Positions 1 to 5,891 of a DNA stretch of 10,160 bases are shown one piece after another. The stretch is from an uncultured Clostridiaceae bacterium (GTDB lineage Bacteria > Bacillota > Clostridia > TANB77 > CAG-508): positions 1 to 10,160 of the forward strand of contig CATZDQ010000049.1 of NCBI GenBank assembly GCA_958417695.1, written 5' to 3'. Under the pieces are notes generated by a model. The model was given only the letters and a program-made list of their open reading frames with translations. It did not search any database and was not told the origin of the DNA. How positions within the stretch are numbered: the stretch's first letter is position 1; each line of letters starts with the position of its first letter. Made by a program: the position numbers and the translations under genes.

Positions 1-1
1 A

Positions 2-112
2 ATAGAATTAACGACTGGTGGAGATTATGGTTATACATTTAGAGTGATGCCAAAACATAGAATGCTATTAGATTCTGAAAACTTAGATTTAGTAAAATGG
101 ATAACCAAATAA
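2..112 (+). CDS. 3' end of probable alpha-glucan (glycogen) phosphorylase, partial
   Basis: Only the last 36 codons are in the window; the frame is open from base 2 and ends at TAA. The tail contains YTFRVMPKH, then LLD and a final LDLVKWITK. From memory, the C-termini of alpha-glucan phosphorylases of the bacterial/archaeal TIGR02094 type end with a similar pattern (RV-P-H-LL, then an acidic/leucine stretch ending in KW or RW). Such enzymes release glucose 1-phosphate from glycogen or maltodextrin with a PLP cofactor, but neither the catalytic lysine nor the PLP site is present here. The assignment rests on about 20 residues and is tentative. That this is the end of a real gene is better supported, because a strong terminator begins three bases after the stop. 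Confidence 0.45.
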   Translation: MELTTGGDYGYTFRVMPKHRMLLDSENLDLVKWITK

Positions 113-114
113 TC

Positions 115-149
115 AAACAAAAGCTTCCTTTTTAGGGAAGCTTTTGTTT
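115..149. terminator. Bidirectional intrinsic terminator between two convergent genes
   Basis: A perfect 14-bp stem (AAACAAAAGCTTCC at 115-128 with its complement at 136-149) closes a 7-base loop. On the plus strand the 3' arm is itself T-rich (CTTTTGTTTT), giving a U-tract for the gene ending at 112. On the minus strand the stem is followed by TTTGATTATT, which could stop transcription of the gene ending at 164. The position between two converging stop codons fits a shared terminator. Confidence 0.85.
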
Positions 150-163
150 TGGGACAATAGGAA

Positions 164-502
164 TTACAAAGAAATCCATTGCTCCTTCCAAAAGATACAT
201 GGCTGTATGTTGGAAAGAAGCTCTTGCTCAAAAATAGGATATAACCTATAAGTAAAAGCATTTAAGGATAATGGATAACAAAATACCTGATGATTTTTTT
301 CCATAGCTTCTATACAAAAAGAAATATGATTTGGAAGAAAGCTTGTGGAAATATAACAGGCACCCCTTAAATATAAGTATTCTAATTCCTTTATCTCTTT
401 GGTAAATTCACACCGAGCATGGTACAATCTACCATCGTACTGTAGGAAAATGATGAAATGTTTAGTTAAAATTTCTGTTTCTGATAAAACACGAGATTTC
501 AT
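164..502 (-). CDS. Hypothetical protein, 112 aa, unknown function
   Basis: I do not recognise this protein. From the ATG at 502 it has 112 residues, starts MKSRVLSETEIL, and looks cytosolic: no signal peptide, mixed aromatic and charged content, and five cysteines (about residues 31, 49, 63, 75 and 102) with no CxxC pair that would suggest zinc binding. The ATG start is chosen because AGAAAGGAAATATT, a good ribosome binding site, precedes it. The frame stays open upstream to a TTG at 592, which would add a hydrophobic N-terminus of about 20 residues, but that TTG has no Shine-Dalgarno sequence and the stretch contains promoter-like boxes. The gene is monocistronic, divergent from pyk and convergent with the gene ending at 112. 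The clean ribosome binding site and terminator support a real gene; its function is unknown. Confidence 0.6.
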   Translation of the reverse strand: MKSRVLSETEILTKHFIIFLQYDGRLYHARCEFTKEIKELEYLYLRGACYISTSFLPNHISFCIEAMEKNHQVFCYPLSLNAFTYRLYPIFEQELLSNIQPCIFWKEQWISL

Positions 503-551
503 AATATTTCCTTTCTGTTTTTTAAACAACGAGTTTGCAATAACGTAAAAT

Positions 552-580
552 AATATAACATAAATAACTAGAAAATACAA
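552..580 (-). promoter_or_regulatory. Putative sigma-A promoter of the minus-strand hypothetical gene
   Basis: Reading the minus strand, TTGTAT (580-575) is followed after 17 bases by TATATT (557-552). The -10 box matches five of six consensus positions, the -35 only three of six. Transcription would start near 545, about 40 bases before the ATG at 502. The boxes lie inside the possible TTG-initiated extension, which argues against that longer start. Confidence 0.45.
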
Positions 581-626
581 GATGAGAATCAAAAGAGATA
601 AAGTAAAAAAGGAAGCTAAAAAACTA

Positions 627-655
627 TTGAAAGATAAACTTTTTCATGATATAAT
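627..655 (+). promoter_or_regulatory. Sigma-A promoter of pyk
   Basis: TTGAAA (627-632) and a perfect TATAAT (650-655) are separated by exactly 17 bases. This is the best promoter in the window. Transcription should start near 662, leaving a leader of about 60 bases with no obvious riboswitch or terminator hairpin, which suggests strong, simple housekeeping expression of pyk. Confidence 0.85.
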
Positions 656-721
656 GAACCATGTTTTAAAAGGAAGAATAAAATAAGATAGCTAAGGAAG
701 CTAAAAATAGGGGGAAATAAT

Positions 722-2155
722 ATGAGAAAAACAAAAATAGTTTGTACAATAGGACCAGCTACCGGTGATGTAGAAACACTAAAAAAATTAATTTTAGCAG
801 GTATGAATGTAGCTAGAATTAATTTTTCACATGGTGGATATGAAGACCAACAAAAGCCTTTTGTAGAAGCTGTTAAACAAGCAAGAGAAGAATTAAATAT
901 GCCAGTAGCTTTATTATTAGATATGCAAGGACCAGAGATTAGAACAGGAAAGTTACAACAATCACCAGTTGTGTTACAAGCAGAAGAGACATTTACTTTA
1001 GTAAATGAAGACATTATGGGAGACAATACAAAAACGAGTGTTAGTTATAAAGAATTATATAAAGATTTAAAACCAGGAGAAGTGGTTTTAATAGATGATG
1101 GAAAAATTGAATTAGAAGTTCTGAAAATAGAGGGAAAAGATATTGTTTGCAGAGTAACCAATGGTGGAGAATTGGGTAGTAAGAAGAGTATTAATTTACC
1201 TGGAACGCATGTAAATTTACCAGCACTAAAAGAAAAAGATATTCAAGACTTAAAAGATGGATGTCTTCATAACTTTGATTATGTAGCTGCTTCTTTTGTT
1301 AGAAGTGCAGAAGATATTCGCCAAATTAAAAAAGTATTAGAGGAAAATGGTGGAAAAGATATTAAGATTATCTCTAAAATAGAAAATCAAGAAGGAATTG
1401 ATAACTTTAAAGAAATTTTAGAGATTAGTGATGGCATTATGGTTGCCCGTGGAGATATGGGAGTAGAGATACCATTAGAAGAAGTACCAATTGTACAAAA
1501 AAGGTTTATCCAAGAATGTAATCGTGCAGGAAAAATGGTAATTACAGCGACCCAAATGTTAGACTCTATGACTACTAATCCAAAACCTACAAGAGCAGAA
1601 GTTAGCGACGTAGCTAATGCTATCTTTGATGTAACAGGAGCTATCATGTTATCAGGAGAAAGTGCTATGGGAAAATACCCTGTACAATGTGTAGAGGTGA
1701 TGAGCCGTATTGCTAATGCTGTAGAAAAAGAGATTAGTTATTGGAAGAGATTTTCTAGAAGAGAACATGATTTATCAGACTTAAATTATGAATTCAACTT
1801 AAATCATAGTGTAACAGGAACCGCTATGGAAATGAATGCAAAAGCAATTTTTGCTTATACAGAAACAGGAGATACGCCAAGAATGATTTCTAGTTTCTTA
1901 CCAGGTTGCCCAATTTATGCATTGACAACGAACGAAAAAACATATAGACAATTAGCTTTAGTATGGAACACCATGCCAATTTTAGTAAAAGGAAAGAAAA
2001 CGCCAAATGATGTTATAGCAGAAGGAATAGAAGAAGCAAAAAGACGTGGATATGTAGAGCAAGGAGATATTATTGTTCTAGCAGGTGGTGCTTCTATTTT
2101 ATCCCATCATGAAGATGCTATGAACCGTACTATTGGAGGAGTTATTAAAATTTAA
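722..2155 (+). CDS. pyk: Pyruvate kinase
   Basis: Catalyses the last step of glycolysis in the cytosol: phosphoenolpyruvate plus ADP gives pyruvate plus ATP. The 477-residue product has the full family layout. The first half of the barrel holds TKIVCTIGPAT (4-14), NVARINFSHG (29-38) and LLDMQGPEIRTG (65-76). The small B domain covers roughly 75-165. The second half of the barrel has ISKIEN (217-222) with the catalytic lysine, VARGDMGVEI (241-250) for metal and substrate, and KMVITATQML followed by PKPTRAEVSDVANA (271-300). The C-terminal regulatory domain runs from about 350 to 477. The extra PEP-utiliser-like domain of about 110 residues found after this in Bacillus and many other Firmicutes is absent. 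The ATG is fixed by an AGGGGG site seven bases upstream. The gene has its own promoter and terminator, so it is probably monocistronic, not joined to pfkA as in many clostridia. Confidence 0.97.
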   Translation: MRKTKIVCTIGPATGDVETLKKLILAGMNVARINFSHGGYEDQQKPFVEAVKQAREELNMPVALLLDMQGPEIRTGKLQQSPVVLQAEETFTLVNEDIMGDNTKTSVSYKELYKDLKPGEVVLIDDGKIELEVLKIEGKDIVCRVTNGGELGSKKSINLPGTHVNLPALKEKDIQDLKDGCLHNFDYVAASFVRSAEDIRQIKKVLEENGGKDIKIISKIENQEGIDNFKEILEISDGIMVARGDMGVEIPLEEVPIVQKRFIQECNRAGKMVITATQMLDSMTTNPKPTRAEVSDVANAIFDVTGAIMLSGESAMGKYPVQCVEVMSRIANAVEKEISYWKRFSRREHDLSDLNYEFNLNHSVTGTAMEMNAKAIFAYTETGDTPRMISSFLPGCPIYALTTNEKTYRQLALVWNTMPILVKGKKTPNDVIAEGIEEAKRRGYVEQGDIIVLAGGASILSHHEDAMNRTIGGVIKI

Positions 2156-2178
2156 AAAAGAAAATATACAAATTATAC

Positions 2179-2213
2179 AAAATACCAAGAAGGAGAAATC
2201 TTCTTGGTATTTT
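2179..2213. terminator. Bidirectional intrinsic terminator between pyk and a convergent gene
   Basis: A perfect 14-bp stem (2179-2192 with 2200-2213, core ATACCAAGAAG) has a 7-base loop, and the 3' arm ends in TTTTT. It lies 24 bases after the pyk stop and 9 bases beyond the stop of the minus-strand gene ending at 2222. On the minus strand the 3' side reads TATTTTGTATAATTT, so it could serve both genes. Confidence 0.88.
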
Positions 2214-2221
2214 TGACTTGT

Positions 2222-2677
2222 TTACAAATCTTTTTGAACTAAAATTTCTGCAATTCTTTTAGGAATTGTTGTTATAAAAGTGGTGGAAGGGCTTTCTAAA
2301 TCTATAAATTGGACATATTGTATAGTTTCTGCTGATAAGTTTTTGAAACCAAAGGAAAAAGAATCGATAACGAATTCATAGAAAATATCGTATTCATCAA
2401 AATGCATAGCTATACCATCTTTGGTATAATTGTGAAAAGTCCAATTACTTAACAAATGTATGATTTCTTGTTTCTCTTCCTCAGATAGAGATAAATAAAT
2501 AGTCCTTTTTTCTGTACTATTAGGAACAAACGTATAATGTTTTCCATAGATAGGCATAGAAATAGAAAAGGATTTATAATATAGTGAATCTTTATTATGT
2601 ATATATATAAAGAAAATGAAAGATATAATCATGAAAAAGATAATTAAAATAATAAAAATGCGTTTTTTAAGAGACAT
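2222..2677 (-). CDS. Membrane-anchored hypothetical protein, 151 aa
   Basis: I do not recognise the family. The N-terminus MSLKKR is positive, followed by one very hydrophobic segment at about residues 7-26 and then roughly 125 mostly polar residues. This fits a signal anchor with the C-terminal domain outside the cell. There is no lipobox cysteine, so it is not a lipoprotein. The outer part has an acidic, helical-looking stretch (LSLSEEEKQEIIHLL, about 62-76) and is rich in Phe, Tyr and Ile; no catalytic motif is visible. The ATG is supported by AAAGGTGGGGT about eight bases upstream. The gene starts 24 bases after the stop of a broken small gene on the same strand and is probably cotranscribed with it. 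It converges on pyk and shares its terminator. A real, expressed gene is likely; the role is unknown. Confidence 0.65.
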   Translation of the reverse strand: MSLKKRIFIILIIFFMIISFIFFIYIHNKDSLYYKSFSISMPIYGKHYTFVPNSTEKRTIYLSLSEEEKQEIIHLLSNWTFHNYTKDGIAMHFDEYDIFYEFVIDSFSFGFKNLSAETIQYVQFIDLESPSTTFITTIPKRIAEILVQKDL

Positions 2678-2701
2678 GATTTACCCCACCTTTCACCAAC
2701 A

Positions 2702-2945
2702 TTATAATGCTTTTTCAAATATATGTAAATCTTTACTATTATCTTTTGATAGATATTCAGTAAAAATTCTTACATATTTTTTATTATTGTCTATATCAAG
2801 AAAATATTTATGATATTGTTTTAGTATATTTTTTCTTTCTAAATCAGAATTATTCAGTATATTGAGCTGAGTAATGGCTTCTTTTCTTATTTCATTTAGT
2901 TCTATATCATTTAATTCGGGAAGCTATTTGTAATAATACCTCCTT
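2702..2945 (-). pseudogene. Small broken gene: intact SD, lost start codon and one-base frameshift
   Basis: On the minus strand a frame open from 2923 to a TAA at 2704-2702 encodes 73 residues beginning LPELNDIELNEIRKEA and ending DLHIFEKAL. It is charged, helical-looking and protein-like, but I do not recognise it. It contains no ATG and is closed upstream by TAG (2926-2924). A perfect AAGGAGG lies at 2945-2939. At ideal spacing after it comes ACA (2931-2929), not ATG, in the other frame ACA-AAT-AGC-TTC-CCG, which stops at 2913-2911. Adding one base at the CCC run (2920-2918) joins the two frames as NSFPELNDIEL. The simplest reading is a gene of about 76 codons that has lost its start codon and one base. 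It sits first in a two-gene unit with the membrane protein at 2677-2222. A rare ATT start (2934-2932) plus recoding, or sequence error, are alternatives. Confidence 0.55.
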
Positions 2946-2976
2946 GGTAATTAGATAATTTCATAATGCTAAAACA

Positions 2977-3005
2977 TATATATCATAAAATAAGAATATA
3001 TTCAA
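2977..3005 (-). promoter_or_regulatory. Putative promoter of the minus-strand two-gene unit
   Basis: On the minus strand TTGAAT (3005-3000) is followed after 17 bases by TATATA (2982-2977). The predicted start near 2970 leaves about 25 bases before the AAGGAGG at 2945-2939, a normal leader. It would make the ATG at 2964-2962, which opens a 17-codon frame, too close to the transcript end to be used. Confidence 0.4.
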
Positions 3006-3244
3006 ATTCCATTTTATGTATTTTAACCATTTATTACCATTTTACGACTTTTTTCATTATATATAATCATTTTACAATGTTTTAAATAATTAGAATAAAT
3101 ATAAACGTAGAATAGTTTTTTAATGTCTTAAAAACTAAAAAGAAGCCATCTTACAAAAATCTTACAACTTACTTGCAAAATGCAAAGGACAGGAAAGAAC
3201 TTTTACCATATACTAAGATAAAATATGGCAAAGGGGATTTACGA
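3006..3244 (+). other. Intergenic region upstream of the VanY-type carboxypeptidase
   Basis: No convincing gene is seen in this very AT-rich stretch. Plus-strand promoter-like pairs are TTTACG (3040-3045) with TATAAT (3062-3067) at 16-base spacing, and a weaker TTTACA (3071-3076) with AATAAA at 3094. A short imperfect hairpin lies at 3114-3136 (AGTTTTTTAA / TTAAAAACT) without a T-tract. A second hairpin (3200-3234) overlaps the ribosome binding site of the next gene. No known riboswitch core was recognised. Confidence 0.5.
3040..3067 (+). promoter_or_regulatory. Candidate sigma-A promoter of the carboxypeptidase gene
   Basis: TTTACG (four of six matches) is followed after 16 bases by a perfect TATAAT. 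If used, the transcript would start near 3074 and carry a leader of about 170 bases, long enough for the hairpins noted downstream to matter. The AT-rich setting makes chance boxes common, so confidence is modest. Confidence 0.4.
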
Positions 3245-4015
3245 ATGAAAACAAGTAAAAGAAAACAAGAATTACAAAAACAAAGAATGATTGTTTTAGG
3301 TATTGCATTTTGTATAGTAGTGATACTAATAGGAGTTATTTGTTTACTAACCAGGAAACCAAATGAAGAAAAAACAACACAGGTACAAACAGGAAAGGAA
3401 AAAGAAAACCAAGTAACCAATGAAAATAGTATGCAGACGAGTAGTAACCATGTGGCAGAGCAAGATTGGAAGTTAATGCTAGCCAATCGCGAAAATACTA
3501 TACCAGAAGATTACCAAATACCGCTTGCTAAAATAGAAGGACAGTTGTATTTTGATGAAAGAGCATTACCATATTTAAATAAATTAAGAAATGCTGTTAT
3601 AGAAGCAGGATATAGCAATCTATGGATACAATCTTCTTATAGAAGTATAGAATTACAAAAGAAATTATTTTCTGATAAAGTAGATAGCTATATAAAAAAA
3701 GGAAAAGGAAAACAAGAAGCAGAAAAATTAGCTATGCAAGTAGTCAATAAACCAGGACAGAGTGATCACAATTTAGGATTAGCTGTAGATTTTAACTATG
3801 TGAATGAAGATTTTAAAAATTTAAAAGTTTATCAGTGGCTATGTGACCATGCACATGAATATGGTTTTATATTGCGTTATCCAGAAGATAAAGAATCTAT
3901 TACGGGGGTTAGCTATGAACCTTGGCATTGGCGTTATGTAGGAAAAGAACATGCGAAGAAGATAAAAGAAAAGCAGTTATGCTTAGAAGAGTATGTAAAA
4001 GAAAGAAATACATAG
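3245..4015 (+). CDS. VanY-type D-alanyl-D-alanine carboxypeptidase (peptidase M15B), membrane anchored
   Basis: Probably a zinc D,D-carboxypeptidase that trims the terminal D-Ala from peptidoglycan stem peptides at the outer face of the membrane. The 256-residue product has a basic start, one membrane segment (about 15-36), a polar linker rich in Lys, Glu, Gln and Thr (about 37-72), and a VanY/DacB domain (about 75-245). Family motifs are complete: SSYRS (130-134), SDHNLGLAVDF (173-183) with zinc ligands His175 and Asp182, and EPWHWRYVG (225-233) with catalytic Glu225 and zinc ligand His228. The ATG at 3245 is preferred because AAAGGGG lies eight bases upstream; an upstream in-frame TTG at 3173 has no such site and would put a polar tail before the anchor. 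The gene stands alone with its own terminator. No vanH, vanA, vanX or vanRS is nearby, so this looks like a housekeeping wall enzyme, not a vancomycin-resistance cassette. Confidence 0.9.
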   Translation: MKTSKRKQELQKQRMIVLGIAFCIVVILIGVICLLTRKPNEEKTTQVQTGKEKENQVTNENSMQTSSNHVAEQDWKLMLANRENTIPEDYQIPLAKIEGQLYFDERALPYLNKLRNAVIEAGYSNLWIQSSYRSIELQKKLFSDKVDSYIKKGKGKQEAEKLAMQVVNKPGQSDHNLGLAVDFNYVNEDFKNLKVYQWLCDHAHEYGFILRYPEDKESITGVSYEPWHWRYVGKEHAKKIKEKQLCLEEYVKERNT

Positions 4016-4026
4016 TAGAGTAATCC

Positions 4027-4059
4027 AAAAGAATCGTCTAATAAACGATTCTTTTTTTC
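4027..4059 (+). terminator. Intrinsic terminator of the carboxypeptidase gene
   Basis: AAAAGAATCG (4027-4036) pairs perfectly with CGATTCTTTT (4046-4055) around a 9-base loop, followed by a continuous run of T residues to 4058. It starts 12 bases after the stop codon and separates this gene from the recJ cluster. Confidence 0.9.
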
Positions 4060-4094
4060 ATGTATGTGTTAGAACTTATTAAAGGAAGGAAATC

Positions 4095-4141
4095 TATACT
4101 TTTTCCCATAAACCCCTTTAAAAAAATGGGAAAATAGTATA
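4095..4141. repeat. Imperfect inverted repeat over the probable recJ promoter
   Basis: TATACTTTTTCCCAT (4095-4109) is matched by ATGGGAAAATAGTATA (4126-4141). All 15 bases of the left arm pair, with one unpaired T (4135) on the right, around a 16-base spacer. No T-tract follows, so it is not a normal terminator. It covers the -35 box and part of the -10 box proposed for recJ, so it could be an operator; if transcribed from further upstream it would form a leader hairpin. Confidence 0.6.
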
Positions 4142-4145
4142 AAAT
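4117..4145 (+). promoter_or_regulatory. Putative promoter of the recJ-rel-hisS cluster
   Basis: TTTAAA (4117-4122, four of six matches) and TAAAAT (4140-4145, five of six) are 17 bases apart. The predicted start near 4152 leaves a leader of about 27 bases. No better pair was found between the preceding terminator and recJ. Confidence 0.45.
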
Positions 4146-4178
4146 AGAACAAATTGTTTATTAAAGGAAAGGAACTAT

Positions 4179-5870
4179 ATGAATAAAAAATGGGAGTGTT
4201 ATCCAGTCGATGAAGAAAAAGTAGAACAAATTGCACAGAAATATCAGATAGGAAAACTATTAGCCAATATCTTAGTTAATAGAAACATTGTAGAAGAAAA
4301 AAAGATTACCACTTTTCTAGAGCCAACTAGAAATGACTTTTATAATCCATTTCTTATGCCAGATATGGAAAAAGCTGTTAATAGAATTTTGCAAGCCATC
4401 CAGAAAAAAGAAAAAATCATGATTTATGGAGATTATGATGTAGATGGTATTACGAGTATTACGGTATTAAAGAAATTTATGCAAGAAAGAGGTGCTTTAG
4501 TTGCAGACTATATTCCTAATCGTTTAGAAGAAGGATATGGACTAAACAAACCAGCCATACAAAGCATAGTAGAACAAGGGTATTCTTTAATGGTTACGGT
4601 AGATTGTGGAATTTCAGCAATAGAAGAAGTCGCCTATGGTAACGCATTAGGTTTAGAAACGATTGTAACAGACCACCATGAACCAGGAGAAAATTTACCA
4701 GATGCACTAGCCGTTGTAGATGCAAAAAGAAAAGATAGTATATATCCATTTAATCAATTAGCAGGAGTGGGTGTGGTTTTTAAAGTTATCCAAGCCATTA
4801 GTCAAAAATTACAATTACCTGAAAAAGAATACCTAAAATATTTAGATATTGTATGTGTGGGTACCATTTCTGATATTGTACCATTAGTAGATGAGAACAG
4901 AGTCATTGCTAAACTAGGATTAAAATTGGTGGAAGTAACTAAAAATGTAGGACTAAGAACATTATTAGAATTATCAGGATATAAGCAAGTAGATTCTAAC
5001 ACCATTTCTTTTGGGATTGCACCTAGAATCAATGCTTGTGGAAGAATGGGTAAAGAAAGAGAAGCTTTGAACCTATTTTTGACCACAGACCCGATAGAAG
5101 CTAGAAATATAGCTAATCGATTAAATGCTTACAATAAAGAAAGGCAAGACACAGAAAAGGAAATTTTTAAACAAGCGGTAGAACAAATAGAACAAGCAAG
5201 TAAAGAATCAGAAGTTATTATATTAGGAGATAGTCGTTGGCATCATGGCGTTATTGGCATTGTATCTTCTAAAATTACAGAGAAATACTTTAAACCAAGT
5301 GTATTAATTTGCTTTGAAGAGAATGAAGGAAAAGGCTCTGGTAGAAGTATTCCAGGATTTGATTTGTTTGAAGCTTTAAGTCATTGTCAAACCTATTTGG
5401 ATAAATTTGGTGGACATAGTATGGCGGTAGGCGTTAGTGTAAAAAAAGAAAATTTTGAAAAATTTAAAAAAGAATTTGAAGAATATGCACATAATAGTGC
5501 TATTCATGATATAATACCTATCATTCCTATTGATAAAGAAGTAACCTTAAAAGATATTCAAATGGAACAAGTCAAAGAATTAAGTAAATTGGAGCCTTTT
5601 GGGGAAGCTAATAAAACACCTCTATTTTTATATAGAAATTTAAAAATACAAGCCATAAGAGCTCTATCAGAAGGAAAACATTTAAAGCTAACCTTAAAAG
5701 ATGAGCATTTCTTTTTAGATGGTATTGGGTTTAATTTAGGGGATTTAACACAGGAATATTGTATTGGTGATAAAGTCGATGTTGTAGGTACTTTAGAAAT
5801 CAATAGCTTTGGTGGCAGACAAACGATACAAATGAATATTAAAGATATGATGAAATCTGCTAGCAAATAA
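4179..5870 (+). CDS. recJ: Single-stranded-DNA-specific exonuclease RecJ
   Basis: RecJ degrades single-stranded DNA 5' to 3' with Mn or Mg ions, in RecF-pathway recombination, mismatch repair and base-excision repair. The 563-residue product is a normal length for a Firmicute RecJ without long extensions. The DHH domain shows MIYGDYDVDGITS (81-93), VTVDCGIS (139-146), TDHHEPG (164-170) and VGTISDIVPL (227-236), which supply the conserved aspartates and histidines of the metal site. APRINACGRM (281-290) leads into the DHHA1 domain with HHGVIGIV (355-362), GSGRSIPGFDLFEAL (386-400) and FGGHSMAVG (410-418). The C-terminal OB-fold runs from about 450 to 560. The ATG follows AAAGGAAAGG by about six bases. 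The gene is first in the cluster, 21 bases ahead of rel; in many Firmicutes recJ also precedes rel, usually with apt between, which is absent here. Confidence 0.96.
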   Translation: MNKKWECYPVDEEKVEQIAQKYQIGKLLANILVNRNIVEEKKITTFLEPTRNDFYNPFLMPDMEKAVNRILQAIQKKEKIMIYGDYDVDGITSITVLKKFMQERGALVADYIPNRLEEGYGLNKPAIQSIVEQGYSLMVTVDCGISAIEEVAYGNALGLETIVTDHHEPGENLPDALAVVDAKRKDSIYPFNQLAGVGVVFKVIQAISQKLQLPEKEYLKYLDIVCVGTISDIVPLVDENRVIAKLGLKLVEVTKNVGLRTLLELSGYKQVDSNTISFGIAPRINACGRMGKEREALNLFLTTDPIEARNIANRLNAYNKERQDTEKEIFKQAVEQIEQASKESEVIILGDSRWHHGVIGIVSSKITEKYFKPSVLICFEENEGKGSGRSIPGFDLFEALSHCQTYLDKFGGHSMAVGVSVKKENFEKFKKEFEEYAHNSAIHDIIPIIPIDKEVTLKDIQMEQVKELSKLEPFGEANKTPLFLYRNLKIQAIRALSEGKHLKLTLKDEHFFLDGIGFNLGDLTQEYCIGDKVDVVGTLEINSFGGRQTIQMNIKDMMKSASK

Positions 5871-5891
5871 GAATAAAGGAAGTGAAGCTAT

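Noticed and set aside
31..261. Minus-strand open frame of 76 codons
   Set aside because: It overlaps the partial phosphorylase gene, the terminator and the hypothetical gene in another frame, and would run through a strong hairpin.
616..1026. Minus-strand open frame of 136 codons
   Set aside because: It is antisense to pyk and covers its promoter; the Ser/Phe/Ile-rich product shows no family signature.
2616..2813. Plus-strand open frame of 65 codons
   Set aside because: It overlaps the minus-strand 151-aa gene start and the broken small gene, has no clear SD, and its Ile/Leu/Lys-rich translation fits the antisense of AT-rich DNA.
2911..2964. 17-codon leader frame starting MKLSNYQGG on the minus strand
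   Set aside because: Its ATG lies only a few bases from the predicted transcript start and has no SD; it also reads through the AAGGAGG that clearly serves something downstream.
3173..3244. TTG-initiated N-terminal extension of the carboxypeptidase
   Set aside because: There is no SD before the TTG, while AAAGGGG sits at proper distance before the ATG at 3245, where a normal signal anchor begins.
3006..3244. Riboswitch or small RNA gene in the gap before the carboxypeptidase
   Set aside because: No recognisable riboswitch core or RNA gene with promoter plus terminator was found; only weak AT-rich hairpins.
3245..4015. Vancomycin-resistance locus
   Set aside because: Only a VanY-like carboxypeptidase is present; no van ligase, dehydrogenase, dipeptidase or two-component genes lie nearby.
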